Assembly: GCA_035551935.1 (NCBI GenBank)
Contig: DASZMJ010000005.1
Span: forward strand, 1 to 5,927
Direction: 5' to 3'
DNA length: 5,927 bases
Source of the DNA: DASZMJ01 sp035551935
GTDB taxonomy: Bacteria; Planctomycetota; Planctomycetia; Isosphaerales; Isosphaeraceae
Below the pieces are notes generated by a model, which ran no database searches, was not told where the DNA came from, and worked only from the letters and a program-made list of their open reading frames with translations. The position numbers and the translations under genes were made by a program. Below, piece after piece: positions 5,789 to 5,927 of this stretch (the stretch's first letter is position 1; each line of letters begins with the position of its first letter).

Positions 5789-5907
5789 GGGCAAACGCAT
5801 CTAATTCACAAATCCTTGTCTGCAAAGAACTTGCGACTAGTTGAATTCCGTGCACTAGATTGCAAATCCTTGCAGGACAAGGATTTGCGAAACACGTGCG
5901 TTCGCCC
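5789..5907. repeat. 119-bp structured element bounded by imperfect inverted repeats
   Basis: The ends GGGCAAACGCA (5789-5799) and TGCGTTCGCCC (5897-5907) are inverted repeats matching at 10 of 11 positions. Between them G+C falls to about 42% (5801-5890) in otherwise very G+C-rich DNA. Inside are ACAA-ATCC-TTGT (5808-5819), GCAA...TTGC (5822-5834), CTAGT...ACTAG (5837-5858) and a perfect 11-bp hairpin (5862-5888). The short stems may be chance; the terminal pair and the 11-bp stem are stronger. Together they could fold as a multi-branched structure. It could be a non-autonomous mobile repeat, a structured RNA, or a regulatory region for a gene beyond the window. No coding frame is credible here. 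Confidence 0.45.
5862..5888. repeat. Perfect 11-bp hairpin with a further direct copy of its arm
   Basis: GCAAATCCTTG (5862-5872) and CAAGGATTTGC (5878-5888) are exact inverted repeats around the loop CAGGA. One wobble and one further pair extend the stem to 5860 and 5890. The core 10-mer CAAATCCTTG also occurs in direct orientation at 5809-5818. Three copies within 80 bp suggest a protein-binding site cluster or a designed fold. Confidence 0.75.
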
Positions 5908-5927
5908 TGCATCCCAGGACCACCATC

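Noticed and set aside
5789..5907. Integron attC site
   Set aside because: The ends do not match the RYYYAAC and GTTRRRY core sites, and no integrase or cassette structure is present.

Overview
The window is high-GC bacterial DNA and most resembles a planctomycete, probably of the Isosphaeraceae type. That assignment is inference. It rests on the G+C-rich coding bias and on an excisionase-type HTH plus receiver protein beginning MKKVFTTGQVAK, which I recall as typical of planctomycete genomes. A stand-alone FlgI-like protein with no flagellar neighbours also fits. No rRNA, tRNA, CRISPR array or transposase gene is visible.

Layout. Positions 5-2563 on the minus strand hold two tandem, paralogous GT4-type glycosyltransferases, 12 bp apart and probably co-transcribed. 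The downstream gene (5-1291) ends inside a G/C-rich hairpin repeat that supplies its last residues and stop codon. Positions 2564-2800 form a divergent intergenic region with a plausible sigma70-like promoter on each strand. Positions 2801-4585 on the plus strand encode a secreted FlgI (flagellar P-ring) homologue. A block of about three HEAT-like repeats appears to be inserted in the middle of its FlgI fold. Positions 4586-5117 are a 532-bp non-coding stretch with low-complexity C-rich DNA and several strong dyads. Positions 5118-5687 on the plus strand encode a 189-residue protein with a MerR/excisionase-type HTH and a degenerate receiver domain. Positions 5688-5927 contain no gene. They hold G/C hairpins that may terminate transcription, then a compact, comparatively AT-rich element of 119 bp (5789-5907). 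That element is bounded by 11-bp imperfect inverted repeats and contains a perfect 11-bp hairpin.

How the parts relate. The glycosyltransferase pair probably works in polysaccharide or glycoconjugate synthesis. The FlgI-like protein is exported to the envelope. The HTH-receiver protein is a likely DNA-binding regulator with its own long upstream region. Nothing in the sequence shows that the three units form one pathway. The most unusual items are the FlgI-HEAT architecture and the structured element at the right edge.
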